Of a stretch of 50,990 nt of DNA, positions 17,111 to 27,601 are shown piece by piece (the first letter of the stretch is position 1; each line of letters opens with the position of its first letter). The stretch lies in the NCBI GenBank assembly GCA_030840805.1, contig JAVEDU010000050.1:1-50990 (forward strand). Direction: 5' to 3'. The notes beneath the pieces were generated by a model. That model was not told the origin of the DNA, did not search any database, and saw only the letters and a program-made list of their open reading frames with translations. The DNA comes from Actinomycetota bacterium (GTDB lineage: Bacteria > Actinomycetota > Actinomycetes > Mycobacteriales > HKI-0501). Position numbers and translations under genes: made by a program.

Positions 17111-18592
17111 TCACGGTCTGGGCACGGAGAGGGGTCGCCGACCGGGCCGCACCGGCACCGGCAGGGACGTCCCGCCGCTGAGCCGGGCGTCCACCGCGGC
17201 CGCGCAGGCGCGGCCCTCGGCGATGGCCCACACCACCAGGGAGGCCCCGCGCGCCGCGTCCCCGCAGACGAACACGCCGGGCACCGCGGTCTCCCAGTGG
17301 TCGCCGCACGGCACCACCCCGCGCTCGTCCGGGCCGAGCCCCAGCTCCGCGAGCAGCGGGGACGGCTCGACCCCGGTGAAGCCGATCGCGAGCAGGGCGA
17401 GCGTGCACCGCAGCTCGACGACCTCCTCCGACGTGGGCCGCACGCGGCGCTCGCCGCCGGGGCCCCGCTCCACCTCCACCCGGCGGATCCGGAGCGCCCG
17501 CACCCGTCCCGCGTCGTCGCCGAGGAACCGCTCCACGGCCACGGCGAACCTCCGCTCGCCGCCCTCCTCGTGGGCCGCGTAGGTGTGCAGGATCCACGGC
17601 CAGGTCGGCCACGGCGAACGGGCCTCGTCCCGGACGAGCGGCGGCCGGGGGTAGAGATCCAGCTGGGTCACCGACGCGGCACCCTGCCGGTGCACCGTGC
17701 CGAGGCAGTCCGCGGCCGTGTCTCCCCCGCCGACGATCACGACGTGCCGGCCGGCCGCGTCGATCGGGGACCCCGGCTGGAGCCCGGCGGCGACCCGGTT
17801 GGCCGGCACCAGGTAGTCCAGCGCCTGATGGATCCCGTCGAGATGCCGGCCCGGCAGGTCCACGTCCCGGGGGCGGTGCGCCCCGAGCGCCAGCACGACG
17901 GCGTCCGAGACGGCGCGCAGCTCGGCCGCCGGGACGTCCACCCCCGCCTCCACGCCGGTGGCGAACGCCGTGCCCTCCGCGGCGAGCTGGGTGAGCCGCC
18001 GGTCCAGGGGCGCCTTCTCCATCTTGAACTCGGGAATGCCGTACCGGAGCAGCCCGCCGAGCCGGTCCGACCGCTCCAGCACGGTGACCCGGTACCCGGC
18101 GCGGGTCAGCTGCTGCGCCGCGGCCAGCCCGGCGGGACCCGAGCCGACGACGGTGACCCGCTCCGGCCGCCGTCGCTCCGGGTGCTGCGGGAGGATCCAG
18201 TTCAGCGCCCAGGCCCGCTCGACGATCGCGAGCTCGATCTGCTCGATGGCCACCGGGTCGTCGATGATCCCGAGGACGCAGGCGGCCTCGCACGGGGCCG
18301 GGCAGAGCCGGCCGGTGAACTCGGGGAAGTTGTTCGTCGCGTGCAGTTCCTCGATCGCCGTCCGCCAGCGGTCGGTGCGGACGAGGTCGTTCCACTCCGG
18401 GATCCGGTTGCCGAGCGGGCACCCGTCGTGACAGAACGGGATGCCGCAGTCCATGCAGCGCCGCGCCTGGCCGCGGACCACGCCCGCCCGGTCCGGCTCG
18501 TACACCTCGCGCCAGTCGGTCAGGCGCACCTCGACCGGCCGGCGGACACGGTTCTTCCGCCCTCCGGACAGGAACCCCAGTGGATCGGGCAT
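17111..18592 (-). CDS. Second glutamate synthase small subunit (GltD paralogue)
   Basis: A 493-aa GltD-like NADPH oxidoreductase. The N-terminal 4Fe-4S cysteines are in [17 protein letters not shown] and CPAPCEAACVLG, the FAD site is [15 protein letters not shown], the NAD(P)H site is VIVGGGDTAADCLGT, and a C-terminal GVFVCGDAARGASLVVWAI completes the flavin site. I take the ATG at 18592 (MPDPLGFLSGG), which aligns with the other copy's [10 protein letters not shown]; a GTG 21 bp upstream is possible. It directly follows gltD as a tandem, diverged copy with a strong hairpin in the 70-bp gap. It could be an alternative beta subunit of glutamate synthase or an electron-donating partner of another enzyme. 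No second gltB is in the window. Confidence 0.88.
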   Translation of the reverse strand: MPDPLGFLSGGRKNRVRRPVEVRLTDWREVYEPDRAGVVRGQARRCMDCGIPFCHDGCPLGNRIPEWNDLVRTDRWRTAIEELHATNNFPEFTGRLCPAPCEAACVLGIIDDPVAIEQIELAIVERAWALNWILPQHPERRRPERVTVVGSGPAGLAAAQQLTRAGYRVTVLERSDRLGGLLRYGIPEFKMEKAPLDRRLTQLAAEGTAFATGVEAGVDVPAAELRAVSDAVVLALGAHRPRDVDLPGRHLDGIHQALDYLVPANRVAAGLQPGSPIDAAGRHVVIVGGGDTAADCLGTVHRQGAASVTQLDLYPRPPLVRDEARSPWPTWPWILHTYAAHEEGGERRFAVAVERFLGDDAGRVRALRIRRVEVERGPGGERRVRPTSEEVVELRCTLALLAIGFTGVEPSPLLAELGLGPDERGVVPCGDHWETAVPGVFVCGDAARGASLVVWAIAEGRACAAAVDARLSGGTSLPVPVRPGRRPLSVPRP

Positions 18593-18612
18593 CGGCGCCC
18601 CCACAGACGACA

Positions 18613-18644
18613 CTCGGCGCGCACCACCAAGGGTGCGCGCCGAG
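18613..18644. terminator. Perfect hairpin between gltD and its tandem copy
   Basis: CTCGGCGCGCACC (18613-18625) and GGTGCGCGCCGAG (18632-18644) form a perfect 13-bp stem with a 6-nt loop, ending about 20 bp before the second gltD start. It may end or attenuate gltBD transcription, so the second copy could be expressed at a lower level or separately. Confidence 0.7.
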
Positions 18645-18662
18645 AGCCGATCTGCACCACCC

Positions 18663-20138
18663 CTAGCGGGGGGTGAGCGCCCGGGTGGTGGGGAGCACCG
18701 GCGCCGGCAGCGACGACTCGCCGGTCAGGTGCGCGTCGACGGCCGCGGCGCAGGCCCGGCCCTCGGCGATCGCCCACACGATGAGCGACTGGCCGCGACC
18801 GGCGTCGCCGGCGACGAACACGTCCGGCGCGGTGGCCTTCCATCGGCCGTCGCGGATCACGTTGCCGCGATCGTCGACCTCGGCGCCGAGCCCGTCCAGG
18901 AGCCCGGAGGCGGTGTCCACCCCGGTGAAGCCCATCGCCAGGAACACCAGGTCGGCGGGGATCTCCTGCTCGGAGCCCTCGACCTTCCGGAACCGGCCGT
19001 CCACCATCTCGACCTCGTTCAGCACCAGCGCGGACACGTTGCCGTCGCCGTCGCCGGTGAAGCGATCGGTGTTGACCGAGAACACCCGGTCGCCGCCCTC
19101 CTCGTGGGCGCTGGAGGTGCGGTAGACCAGCGGCCACGTCGGCCACGGGGTGGACGAGGGCCGCTCCTCCGGCGGGCGGGGCATGATCTCCAGCTGCACG
19201 ACGCTCGCCGCGCCCTGCCGGTGCGCGGTGCCGAGGCAGTCCGCACCGGTGTCGCCGCCGCCGATGATCACGACGTGCTTGCCGTTCGCGTCGATCGGGG
19301 ACTGCGCCAGGTCGCCGAGCTGCACCCGGTTGGCGGGGACCAGGTAGTCCATCGCCGGGTAGATGCCGGAGAGCTCCCGGCCCGGGGCAGGCAGGTCGCG
19401 CGGCACCGTGGCGCCCATCGCGAGGACGACCGCGTCGTACCCGGCCCGCAGGTCCGCGACGGTGAGGTCCGCGCCCACGTCGACCCCGGTGACGAACCGC
19501 GTCCCCTCGGCCTCCATCTGTGCGAGGCGCATGTCGAGATGGCGCTTCTCCATCTTGAACTCGGGGATGCCGTACCGCAGCAGGCCGCCGATCCGGTCGG
19601 CCCGCTCGTACACGGTGACCTCGTGGCCCGCCCGGGTGAGCTGCTGCGCGGCGGCGAGCCCGGCCGGGCCGGAGCCCACCACGGCGACGCGCTTGCCGGT
19701 GTGCCGCTCCGGGAGCTGCGGGGTGACCCAGCCCTCGGCGAACGCGCGGTCGACGATCGAGACCTCGACCTGCTTGATCGTCACCGGGTCGGCGTTGATC
19801 CCGAGCACGCACGCGGACTCGCACGGCGCCGGGCACAGCCGCCCGGTGAACTCCGGGAAGTTGTTCGTGGCGTGCAGCCGCTCGATGGCGAACTGCCACC
19901 GGTCGGTGCGCACGAGGTCGTTCCACTCCGGGATGAGGTTCCCGAGCGGGCAGCCGTTGTGGCAGAACGGGATGCCGCAGTCCATGCACCGCGTCGCCTG
20001 GGTCCGGACGGCCTCGGGCCCGTAGGACCTGTCGTCTCCCTCCGGGTACACCTCGCGCCAGTCCATGAGCCGGAGGTCGACCGGGCGCCGCGCGGGCAGC
20101 TCCCGGCCGTGCCGCATGAATCCGGTGGGGTCAGCCAC
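18663..20138 (-). CDS. gltD: Glutamate synthase (NADPH) small subunit
   Basis: A 491-aa beta subunit that passes electrons from NADPH through FAD and Fe-S clusters to GltB. Seen: [17 protein letters not shown] and [12 protein letters not shown] (Fe-S ligands), [19 protein letters not shown] (FAD), [15 protein letters not shown] (NADPH) and [19 protein letters not shown]. The GTG start at 20138 overlaps the gltB stop by 8 bp, showing translational coupling with the large subunit. This copy, not the tandem paralogue, is the canonical partner. Confidence 0.95.
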   Translation of the reverse strand: MADPTGFMRHGRELPARRPVDLRLMDWREVYPEGDDRSYGPEAVRTQATRCMDCGIPFCHNGCPLGNLIPEWNDLVRTDRWQFAIERLHATNNFPEFTGRLCPAPCESACVLGINADPVTIKQVEVSIVDRAFAEGWVTPQLPERHTGKRVAVVGSGPAGLAAAQQLTRAGHEVTVYERADRIGGLLRYGIPEFKMEKRHLDMRLAQMEAEGTRFVTGVDVGADLTVADLRAGYDAVVLAMGATVPRDLPAPGRELSGIYPAMDYLVPANRVQLGDLAQSPIDANGKHVVIIGGGDTGADCLGTAHRQGAASVVQLEIMPRPPEERPSSTPWPTWPLVYRTSSAHEEGGDRVFSVNTDRFTGDGDGNVSALVLNEVEMVDGRFRKVEGSEQEIPADLVFLAMGFTGVDTASGLLDGLGAEVDDRGNVIRDGRWKATAPDVFVAGDAGRGQSLIVWAIAEGRACAAAVDAHLTGESSLPAPVLPTTRALTPR

Positions 20139-23100
20139 GAGCGGCCTCCATGATCGCCTCGTCCACGTCGCGACCGGTGAGCTCGGCCTCGCGGGTTGCC
20201 TCCAGCACGCGCTTGTAGTCGCGCGGCATGATCTTGGTGAATGCGCCCGACCGGACGTCCCAGTCGGCGAGCACGCCCGCCGCCACGACCGAGCCGGTCT
20301 CGTCCCGGTGCCGCTGGACGATGCCGCGGAGCTCGTCGAGCTCCTCGGCGGTCGGCTGCTCCAGGTCCACCATCTGCGTGTTGACGCGGGCCGGGTCGAG
20401 GTCCAGCAGGTACGCCGTACCGCCGGACATCCCGGCCGCGAAGTTGCGGCCGGTCGGCCCGAGCACCACGACGGTGCCACCGGTCATGTACTCGCAGCCG
20501 TGGTCACCGACGCCCTCGACGACCGCGGTCGCCCCGGAGTTCCGGACGCAGAACCGCTCCCCCACGCGACCGCGCAGGTACAGCTCACCGCCCGTCGCGC
20601 CGTACAGGATCGTGTTGCCGGCGATGATGTTGTCCTCCGCGGCGAACGGCGCGGCGAGGTCCGGGCGGACGGTCAGCCGGCCGCCGGACAGGCCCTTGCC
20701 GACGTAGTCGTTCGCGTCGCCGAAGAGCCGCATCGTCATGCCGCGCGGCACGAACGCGCCGAACGACTGGCCCGCCGACCCGGTGAACGTGATGTCGATC
20801 GTGTCGTCCGGCAGGCCCTCGCCGCCGAAGCGCCGGGTGACCAGCGAGCCGAGCATCGTGCCGACGGTCCGGTTGACGTTGCGCACCGGCAGCTCCAGCT
20901 TGACCGGCGTGCCGTCGAGCAGCGCGCCCTCGCAGAGCTGGATCAGGGTGTTGTCGAGCGCCTTGTCGAGCCCGTGGTCCTGCCCCTGGGTACGCCGCAG
21001 CGACGCGCCCTCGGGGAGCTCCGGCACCACGAACATCGGCGACAGGTCGAGCCCCGCCGCCTTCCAGTGGTCGATGGCGGCCCGGGTGTCCAGCACCTCG
21101 GCGTGGCCGATCGCCTCGTCGATCGAGCGGAAGCCCAGCTCGGCCAGGTACTCCCTGACCTCCTGCGCCAGGTACTCGAAGAACGTCACGACGAACTCGG
21201 GCTTGCCGTCGAACTTCGACCGCAGCACCGGGTTCTGCGTCGCGACACCGACCGGGCAGGTGTCGAGGTGGCAGACCCGCATCATCACGCAGCCGGAGAC
21301 CACGAGCGGCGCGGTGGCGAAACCGAACTCCTCGCCGCCGAGCAGCGCGGCGATCACGACGTCGCGGCCGGTCTTGAGCTGGCCGTCGACCTGCACGGTG
21401 ATGCGGTCGCGCAGGTTGTTCAGCAGCAGCGTCTGCTGGGTCTCGGCGAGGCCCAGCTCCCACGGCGCGCCGGCGTGCTTGAGGCTCGTCAGCGGCGAGG
21501 CACCGGTGCCGCCGTCATGGCCGGAGATCAGCACCACGTCGGCGTGCGCCTTCGACACCCCCGCGGCCACCGTGCCGACGCCGACCTCGGCGACCAGCTT
21601 GACGTGCACCCGCGCCTCGTCGTTGGCGTTCTTGAGGTCGTGGATGAGCTGCGCCAGGTCCTCGATCGAGTAGATGTCGTGGTGCGGCGGCGGGCTGATC
21701 AGGCCGACGCCCGGCGTGGAGTGCCGGGTCCGGGCGATCCACGGGTACACCTTGTGCCCCGGCAGCTGACCGCCCTCGCCGGGCTTCGCGCCCTGCGCCA
21801 TCTTGATCTGGATGTCGTCCGCGTGGACCAGGTACTCGCTCGTCACGCCGAACCGGCCCGACGCGACCTGCTTGATCGCGCTGCGCCGCTCCGGGTCGCG
21901 GAGCCGGTCGGAGTCCTCGCCACCCTCACCGGTGTTCGACTTGCCGCCGAGGCGGTTCATCGCGATGGCGAGCGTCTGGTGGGCCTCGGCCGAGATCGAG
22001 CCGTAGCTCATCGCGCCCGTGGAGAACCGCTTGACGATCTCCGACACCGGCTCGACCTCGTCGATCGACACCGGCGGGCGCAGGCCCTTCCTGAAGCCGA
22101 ACAGGCCCCGCAGCGTCGCCGCGTCGCGCGACAGCGCGTCCACGGTGGACGTGTACTTCTGGAAGACCTCGTACTGCCGGGACCGGGTCGAGTGCTGGAG
22201 CAGGAACACCGTCTCCGGGTTGAAGAGGTGCACCTCGCCCTCGCGGCGCCACTGGTACTCGCCGCCGACCTCGAGCCGCCGGTGCACCCGGTCGGTCGGG
22301 TTCTCCGGCCACGCCCGGGAGTGCCGCGCCGCGACCTCGGCCGCGAGCACATCCAGACCGACACCGCCGAGCTTGCTGGTCGTGCCGGTGAAGTACCGCT
22401 CCACCAGGTCCTCGGACAGGCCGATGGCCTCGAAGACCTGCGCACCGGTGTAGGACGCGACCGTGGAGATGCCCATCTTGGACATCACCTTGAGCACGCC
22501 CTTGCCGGCGGCCTTGACGTAGTTCCGGACCGCCTTGCCGGCATCGATGCCGGTCAGCTGGCCGGCGTCGATCATGTCCTCGATCGTCTCGAACGCCAGG
22601 TACGGGTTGACCGCGGCGGCGCCGTAGCCGAGCAGCAGCGCGATGTGGTGCACCTCGCGGGCGTCACCGGACTCGACCACCAGGCCGACCTGGGTCCGCG
22701 TCCGCTCCCGGACCAGGTGCTGATGCACGCAGGCGGTGAGCAGCAGCGACGGGATCGGCGCGAGGTCCGCGGTCGAGTCCCGGTCGGACAGCACGATGAT
22801 CCGGACGCCGTCCTCGATCGCCTCGGACACGTGCCGGCAGATCTCGACCAGTCGCGCCTTCAGGCCCTCGCCGCCGTCGGCGACCCGGTACAGACCGGAG
22901 ACCGTCACGGCCTTGAAGCCGGGCATGTCCCCGTCCGCGTCGATGTGCGCGATCTTCGCGAGCTCGTCGTTGTCGATCACCGGGAACGGCAGGGTGATCT
23001 GGCGGCAGCTCGCCGGCGACGGCTCGAGCAGGTTCTGCTCCGGGCCGATCGTGGACGACACGCTGGTGACGATCTCCTCGCGGATCGCGTCCAGCGGCGG

Positions 23101-24675
23101 GTTGGTGACCTGCGCGAAGAGCTGGCTGAAGTAGTCGAACAGCAGCCGCGGCCGGTCGCTCAGCACGGCGATCGGGGTGTCGGTGCCCATCGACCCGATC
23201 GGCTCGATCGCCTGCCCCGCCATCGGGGACAGGATGATCCGCAGCTCCTCCTCGGAGTACCCGAAGGTCTGCTGGCGGCGCAGCACCGACTCGTGCCCGT
23301 ACGTGACGTGCTCCCGCGCCGGCAGGTCGTCCAGGTGCATCAGGCCGCCGTGCAGCCACTCGTCGTACGGGTGCTCGGCGGCGAGGGCGTCCTTGATCTC
23401 GTCGTCGCCGATGATCCGCCCCTCGACGGTGTCGACCAGGAACATCCGGCCCGGCTGGAGCCGGCCCTTCTGGACCACGGTCGCCGGGTCGAGCTCCAGC
23501 ACGCCGGCCTCGCTGGCGAGCACGACGAGGTCGTCGGACGTGCGCCACCACCGCGCCGGCCGCAGGCCGTTGCGGTCGAGCACCGCGCCGATCCGGGTGC
23601 CGTCGGTGAACGACACGCAGGCGGGACCGTCCCACGGCTCCATCAGGGAGGAGTGGAACTCATAGAACGCCCGGCGGGCCGGGTCCATCGTCTCGTTGTT
23701 CTCCCACGCCTCCGGGATCATCATCAGGACGGCGTGCGGGAGGCTGCGGCCACTGAGGTGCAGCAGCTCCAGCACCTCGTCGAAGCTCGCGGAGTCGCTG
23801 GCGCCCGGCGTGCAGATCGGGAAGATCCGCTCCAGGTCGCCGGGGATGTCGGCGCTGGCCAGCAGCGCCTCGCGGGCCCGCATCCAGTTCCGGTTGCCGC
23901 GGACGGTGTTGATCTCACCGTTGTGCGCGACGAAGCGGTACGGGTGCGCGAGCGGCCACGCCGGGAACGTGTTCGTGGAGAACCGGCTGTGCACCAGCGC
24001 GATCGCCGAGTCGACCCGAGCGTCGCGGAGGTCGGCGAAGAACGCGGGCAGCTGGTCGGTCGTGAGCATGCCCTTGTAGACGATCGTCCGGCTCGACAGC
24101 GACGGGAAGTACGTCGCGAAGCCGCGCTCGTTCGTCTCCCGCTCGACCCGCTTGCGGACCACGTACGCCAGGCGCTCCAGCGGCAGGCCGGACAGCGCCG
24201 TGCCGTCGGCGTCCGTGCCGCCGAGGAACAGCTGCCGGAACTGCGGCATGACACCGCGCGCGGTCGGGCCCAGGTCACTGGGGTCGATCGGCACGTCGCG
24301 CCAGCCGAGGACGATCGCGTCCTCCTCGGCGGCGATCTTCTCGATCACCGCGGCCGCGGACACCGCCTCGGCGTCGTCGGCCGGCAGGAACGCGGTACCG
24401 ACCGCGTAGGAGCCGGCCGCGGGAAGCGGGAAGTCCACCACGGCACGCAGGAACGCGTCGGGGACCTGGATCAGGATGCCGGCGCCGTCACCGGAGTTCC
24501 GCTCGGCGCCCGCGGCGCCCCGGTGCTCCATGTTGTGCAGGGCCGTCAGCCCGTGGTTCACGATCCGGTGCGACCGGCGCCCCTGGGCGTCGACGACGAA
24601 GGCGACCCCGCAGGCGTCGTGCTCGTTCGCGGGGTCGTACAGGCCTTGGGCGGCCGGGACAGCGGAGAACGCCAC
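20131..24675 (-). CDS. gltB: Glutamate synthase (NADPH) large subunit
   Basis: A 1514-aa alpha subunit making two glutamates from glutamine and 2-oxoglutarate. The class II amidotransferase Cys is residue 22 ([11 protein letters not shown]) after a 21-residue propeptide. Also seen are [17 protein letters not shown] and the [16 protein letters not shown] glutaminase motif, the FMN-barrel region with [18 protein letters not shown] and [11 protein letters not shown], and the 3Fe-4S cysteines in [19 protein letters not shown]. The C-terminal beta-helix is present. The GTG at 24675 is chosen for its GAAGGAG ribosome site and the correct distance to Cys22. The frame stays open far upstream without conserved content. 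It is co-transcribed with gltD. Confidence 0.97.
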   Translation of the reverse strand: MAFSAVPAAQGLYDPANEHDACGVAFVVDAQGRRSHRIVNHGLTALHNMEHRGAAGAERNSGDGAGILIQVPDAFLRAVVDFPLPAAGSYAVGTAFLPADDAEAVSAAAVIEKIAAEEDAIVLGWRDVPIDPSDLGPTARGVMPQFRQLFLGGTDADGTALSGLPLERLAYVVRKRVERETNERGFATYFPSLSSRTIVYKGMLTTDQLPAFFADLRDARVDSAIALVHSRFSTNTFPAWPLAHPYRFVAHNGEINTVRGNRNWMRAREALLASADIPGDLERIFPICTPGASDSASFDEVLELLHLSGRSLPHAVLMMIPEAWENNETMDPARRAFYEFHSSLMEPWDGPACVSFTDGTRIGAVLDRNGLRPARWWRTSDDLVVLASEAGVLELDPATVVQKGRLQPGRMFLVDTVEGRIIGDDEIKDALAAEHPYDEWLHGGLMHLDDLPAREHVTYGHESVLRRQQTFGYSEEELRIILSPMAGQAIEPIGSMGTDTPIAVLSDRPRLLFDYFSQLFAQVTNPPLDAIREEIVTSVSSTIGPEQNLLEPSPASCRQITLPFPVIDNDELAKIAHIDADGDMPGFKAVTVSGLYRVADGGEGLKARLVEICRHVSEAIEDGVRIIVLSDRDSTADLAPIPSLLLTACVHQHLVRERTRTQVGLVVESGDAREVHHIALLLGYGAAAVNPYLAFETIEDMIDAGQLTGIDAGKAVRNYVKAAGKGVLKVMSKMGISTVASYTGAQVFEAIGLSEDLVERYFTGTTSKLGGVGLDVLAAEVAARHSRAWPENPTDRVHRRLEVGGEYQWRREGEVHLFNPETVFLLQHSTRSRQYEVFQKYTSTVDALSRDAATLRGLFGFRKGLRPPVSIDEVEPVSEIVKRFSTGAMSYGSISAEAHQTLAIAMNRLGGKSNTGEGGEDSDRLRDPERRSAIKQVASGRFGVTSEYLVHADDIQIKMAQGAKPGEGGQLPGHKVYPWIARTRHSTPGVGLISPPPHHDIYSIEDLAQLIHDLKNANDEARVHVKLVAEVGVGTVAAGVSKAHADVVLISGHDGGTGASPLTSLKHAGAPWELGLAETQQTLLLNNLRDRITVQVDGQLKTGRDVVIAALLGGEEFGFATAPLVVSGCVMMRVCHLDTCPVGVATQNPVLRSKFDGKPEFVVTFFEYLAQEVREYLAELGFRSIDEAIGHAEVLDTRAAIDHWKAAGLDLSPMFVVPELPEGASLRRTQGQDHGLDKALDNTLIQLCEGALLDGTPVKLELPVRNVNRTVGTMLGSLVTRRFGGEGLPDDTIDITFTGSAGQSFGAFVPRGMTMRLFGDANDYVGKGLSGGRLTVRPDLAAPFAAEDNIIAGNTILYGATGGELYLRGRVGERFCVRNSGATAVVEGVGDHGCEYMTGGTVVVLGPTGRNFAAGMSGGTAYLLDLDPARVNTQMVDLEQPTAEELDELRGIVQRHRDETGSVVAAGVLADWDVRSGAFTKIMPRDYKRVLEATREAELTGRDVDEAIMEAARG

Positions 24676-24855
24676 CTGACGGGCTCCTTCGTCGTCGGGA
24701 GCACCCGGAAGCCGGATGCTCGGAGTTGGTACACAGAAAGTGGGACGACGTTGGCCCGGGAGGCGCGGATGGACGTTCCCCGGGCATGCGGGAACCGATC
24801 GGCGCGCCGGATTGCAGATTACACGGCGGTACGGCGGCGCATAGTCTCGTGATCC
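24676..24855. promoter_or_regulatory. Divergent control region of gltB and a GNAT gene
   Basis: 180 bp with no gene. On the gltB side a stem-loop (arms 24699-24708 and 24712-24721, ten pairs with one G-T wobble, 3-nt loop) lies in the leader about 24 bp before the start codon. It could affect gltB translation or transcript stability. On the other side TAGTCT about 10 bp before the GNAT GTG looks like a -10 element of a leaderless transcript. No iron box or clear GlnR site was seen. Confidence 0.45.
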
Positions 24856-25695
24856 GTGAGGGATTTCACGACCCGTGACCATTCGTCTTCGACGCTGCTG
24901 GACGTGGTGGAGCAATTCTACGACGCCGTACCGCGTACGGGCGCCGTCGCGGAGCCCCACGGCACGCTCACGCTCTTCCTCCGGCGGGGCGCCGGGGGGC
25001 CGTACTACGCCCGTCCGACGCTCGGGCACCCCGGCCCGGTGACCGTAGCGGACATCGTGGCGGTGCGGGAGCGGCAGCGCGCCCTCGGCGTACCGGAGGA
25101 CCTCGAGTGGGTGGTCGAGACGTCACCCGGAGTACAGGCCGCCGCGACCGGGGCGGGGCTCGACGTGCGCCTGTGCCCGCTGCTGGTCCTCACCGGCACA
25201 CCGGCCGGCCCCGGCGCCCTGGCGCCGGGCGTGACGGTCGGCCTGGTCCGGCCGGACGATCCCGATCTCGCGGCGGTGGACGCCGTCGCGGGCATCGCGT
25301 TCGGCGCGGGCGGCACGGCGGTCGGGAACGTGGGTCCCGCCGAGCGTGACGCGGCCGCCGCGCGCACGAGCGCGGCGGCCCTGGCGCGGCTGCGGGCACG
25401 GGTCGCGGACGGCGAGATCGTGCAGGCCGTGGCGCGCGGCGCCGACGGGCCGCTCGCGATCGGCACCTACCAGCACGCCCAGGGCGTCGCCGAGATCGTC
25501 GGCGTGGCCACGCTCCCCCGCGCGCGGCGGCAGGGCCTCGGTGCGGCGGTCACCGTCCTGCTGGCCCGGCACGCGCGGGACGCCGGGCTCCGGGTGTTCC
25601 TGTCCGCGCGGGACGAGACGGTGGCGCGGGTGTACGAGCGGGTCGGCTTCGAGCGGGTGGCGACGACGGGGCTGGCGAGTCCGCCGGAGACCTAG
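24856..25695 (+). CDS. GNAT-family N-acetyltransferase
   Basis: A 279-aa protein. Its C-terminal 80 residues form the GNAT core: acetyl-CoA motif A is [20 protein letters not shown], followed by [22 protein letters not shown], the usual beta5/alpha4 part. The N-terminal 130 residues are probably a degenerate second GNAT half or substrate domain. The GTG start has no ribosome site and a TAGTCT just upstream, so it is probably leaderless; a start a few codons later cannot be excluded. It is divergent from gltB and convergent with lgt. The substrate is unknown. It lacks an iron box, so it is not obviously the missing siderophore acyltransferase. Confidence 0.82.
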   Translation: MRDFTTRDHSSSTLLDVVEQFYDAVPRTGAVAEPHGTLTLFLRRGAGGPYYARPTLGHPGPVTVADIVAVRERQRALGVPEDLEWVVETSPGVQAAATGAGLDVRLCPLLVLTGTPAGPGALAPGVTVGLVRPDDPDLAAVDAVAGIAFGAGGTAVGNVGPAERDAAAARTSAAALARLRARVADGEIVQAVARGADGPLAIGTYQHAQGVAEIVGVATLPRARRQGLGAAVTVLLARHARDAGLRVFLSARDETVARVYERVGFERVATTGLASPPET

Positions 25696-25703
25696 CCCGC
25701 GTC

Positions 25704-25755
25704 GAGCATGGGGTATTGGACAGACACGCCGGGGCGTGCCGACAACCCCATGCTC
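25704..25755. terminator. Bidirectional terminator-like palindrome between the GNAT gene and lgt
   Basis: GAGCATGGGGT (25704-25714) pairs exactly with ACCCCATGCTC (25745-25755). The interior pairs imperfectly and is capped by CACGCC/GGCGTG. It sits between two convergent genes and reaches the lgt stop codon. It resembles the element at 36605-36659 in both the CATGGGG arms and the ACACGCCGGRGCGT core. Confidence 0.75.
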
Positions 25756-26743
25756 AACGGGGCGAGGGGGGCGGGTCCGCCGCGGTGGGGTCGGTGTCCG
25801 GCTCCGGCTCCGGCTCCGCGGCGGTCGCGCCGGGCTCGGTGTCCGGCAGCACCCGGATCGTGCCGTCCTCGTCCACGGCGATCCGCTCCCGTGGCCCGCG
25901 CCGGACGACGAAGTAGATCAGCGCGCCGAGGAACACCACGACGCTCGTGATGTCGTTCAGCCGGATCCCCTCGTGGAACCAGGACCCGAGGAAGTCCACG
26001 TCCCCCGCGAAGAAGCGCTGGGCCTCGTCGATCCGCAGCGCCTCGATCCAGAACCGGCCGACGACGTACGCCATCGCGTACAGCGCGAACACCCGTCCGC
26101 GGCCCAGCCGGAACTGCCGGTCGGCCCACCACACCAGCGCGGCGACGCCGAGGCACCACAGCGCCTCGTACAGGAACGTCGGGTGGTACGTACCGGGCAG
26201 CAGCTCCACCGCGCGACCCTCGGCGGGGTTCATCCGGTGCACCTGCAGGCCCCAGGCGGCGTCCGTGGGACGCCCGTACAGCTCGTTGTTGAACCAGTTG
26301 CCGAGCCGGCCGATCGCCTGCGCGACGGCGAGCCCCGGCGCGAGCGAGTCGGCGAACACGGTCAACGGCAGCCCGTGCTGCCGGCACGCGAACCAGGCGC
26401 CGAGCGCGCCTCCGGCGACGGCACCCCAGATGCCGAGGCCGCCGTTCCAGATCTCGAACGCCCGGACGAACTCCCCGCTCGGCCCGAAGTAGGCGTCCGG
26501 CGAGGTGATCACGTGGTAGATCCGCGCGCCGACGATGCCGAACGGCACCGCCCACACCGCGATGTCGGTGACCAGCCCGGGCGGACCGCCGCGCGCCCGC
26601 AGCCGCCGTTCGGTGAGGTACACCGCGGCGACGATGCCGAGGATGATGCAGAGTGCGTAGGCGCGGATCGGCACGGGGCCGAGGTACCACACGTTGCGGG
26701 TGGGACTGGGGATCAGCGCGAGCACATCGACGGGCGTTGTCAC
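25754..26743 (-). CDS. lgt: Prolipoprotein diacylglyceryl transferase
   Basis: A 329-aa polytopic membrane enzyme that moves diacylglycerol from phosphatidylglycerol to the lipobox Cys of prolipoproteins. The Lgt signature is AIGRLGNWFNNELYGRP. Other family segments are GPVPIRAYALCIILG near the N-terminus, GIVGARIYHVITSP and YHPTFLYEALWC. The last 40 residues are an acidic, Pro-rich cytoplasmic tail, common in actinobacteria. It follows trpA on the same strand with a 57-bp gap, the usual actinobacterial position at the end of the trp operon. Confidence 0.96.
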   Translation of the reverse strand: MTTPVDVLALIPSPTRNVWYLGPVPIRAYALCIILGIVAAVYLTERRLRARGGPPGLVTDIAVWAVPFGIVGARIYHVITSPDAYFGPSGEFVRAFEIWNGGLGIWGAVAGGALGAWFACRQHGLPLTVFADSLAPGLAVAQAIGRLGNWFNNELYGRPTDAAWGLQVHRMNPAEGRAVELLPGTYHPTFLYEALWCLGVAALVWWADRQFRLGRGRVFALYAMAYVVGRFWIEALRIDEAQRFFAGDVDFLGSWFHEGIRLNDITSVVVFLGALIYFVVRRGPRERIAVDEDGTIRVLPDTEPGATAAEPEPEPDTDPTAADPPPSPR

Positions 26744-26800
26744 CGCGCCACGCTACCGCGCCGGGTCCGGCGGCTACGGCCCCGGATCACGCGCCCGGGA

Positions 26801-27601
26801 TCAGGCCTGGCCGCGCATGCCGGCGGCGAGGTCCGCGGCGAGCGCGGCGACCGCCCGCACCCCGTCCGCGGCCGTCTCCGCGTCCAGCAGGCGGCGCACC
26901 AGCGCCGAGCCCACGATGACCGCGTCGGCGAACTCCGCGACCTCGGCGGCCTGTACCCCGTTGCTCACCCCGAGCCCGACGCCGACCGGCACGTCGGTCA
27001 CCGCGCGGAGCCGCTCCACCAGCGCGGGAGCGAGGTTGGACGTCGCCGACCTGGCCCCGGTCACCCCCATCACCGAGGTCGCGTAGACGAACCCGCGGCA
27101 GTGCGCCGTGGTCATCGCCAGGCGCGCGTCGGTGGACGACGGTGACACCAGGAACACCCGGTCGAGGTCGTGGGCGTCGGAGGCGGACAGCCATTCACCG
27201 GCCTCGTCCGGCAGGAGGTCGGGCGTGATGAGCCCGGCTCCCCCGGCGCTCGCGAGGTCACCGGCGAACCGGTCCACCCCGTACCGCTCGACGAGGTTCC
27301 AGTAGCTCATCACGAGCGTCGGGGTGCCGGTCGCGGCGACCGCCTCGACGGTCCGCAGCACGTCGGCGGTGCGCACGCCCCGGTCCAGGGCGGCCTGCGC
27401 GGCGGCCTGGATCGTCGGGCCGTCCATCACCGGGTCGGAGTACGGCGCCCCGACCTCGACGACGTCCACGCCCGCGTCGACCATGGCGCGGATCGCGTCG
27501 ATCGCGCCGTCGACCGACGGGTAGCCGGCCGGGAGGTACCCGACCAGGACCCCTCGTCCCTCGGCCCGGGCGGCGGCGAACGCCTTCTCGACGCCGCTCA
27601 C
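26801..27601 (-). CDS. trpA: Tryptophan synthase alpha chain
   Basis: A 266-aa TIM barrel that cleaves indole-3-glycerol phosphate to indole. The catalytic Glu is in [17 protein letters not shown], which also holds the catalytic Asp. [14 protein letters not shown] and [14 protein letters not shown] form the phosphate-binding loops. The GTG start overlaps the trpB stop (GTGA), which is typical of coupled trpBA. The open frame continues upstream within trpB but has no conserved residues. Confidence 0.96.
   Translation of the reverse strand: MSGVEKAFAAARAEGRGVLVGYLPAGYPSVDGAIDAIRAMVDAGVDVVEVGAPYSDPVMDGPTIQAAAQAALDRGVRTADVLRTVEAVAATGTPTLVMSYWNLVERYGVDRFAGDLASAGGAGLITPDLLPDEAGEWLSASDAHDLDRVFLVSPSSTDARLAMTTAHCRGFVYATSVMGVTGARSATSNLAPALVERLRAVTDVPVGVGLGVSNGVQAAEVAEFADAVIVGSALVRRLLDAETAADGVRAVAALAADLAAGMRGQA

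Noticed and set aside
20065-24852. Very long open frame on the plus strand opposite gltB and gltD (about 1595 codons)
   Set aside because: Composition is His/Arg/Val/Gln-rich low-complexity as expected for the complement of a GC-rich gene. The minus strand encodes clear GltB and GltD motifs.
24856-25695. GNAT gene as the missing siderophore acyltransferase
   Set aside because: It is 13 kb away, divergent from gltB, has no iron box, and its sequence lacks similarity to the RhbD/IucB type as far as can be judged.
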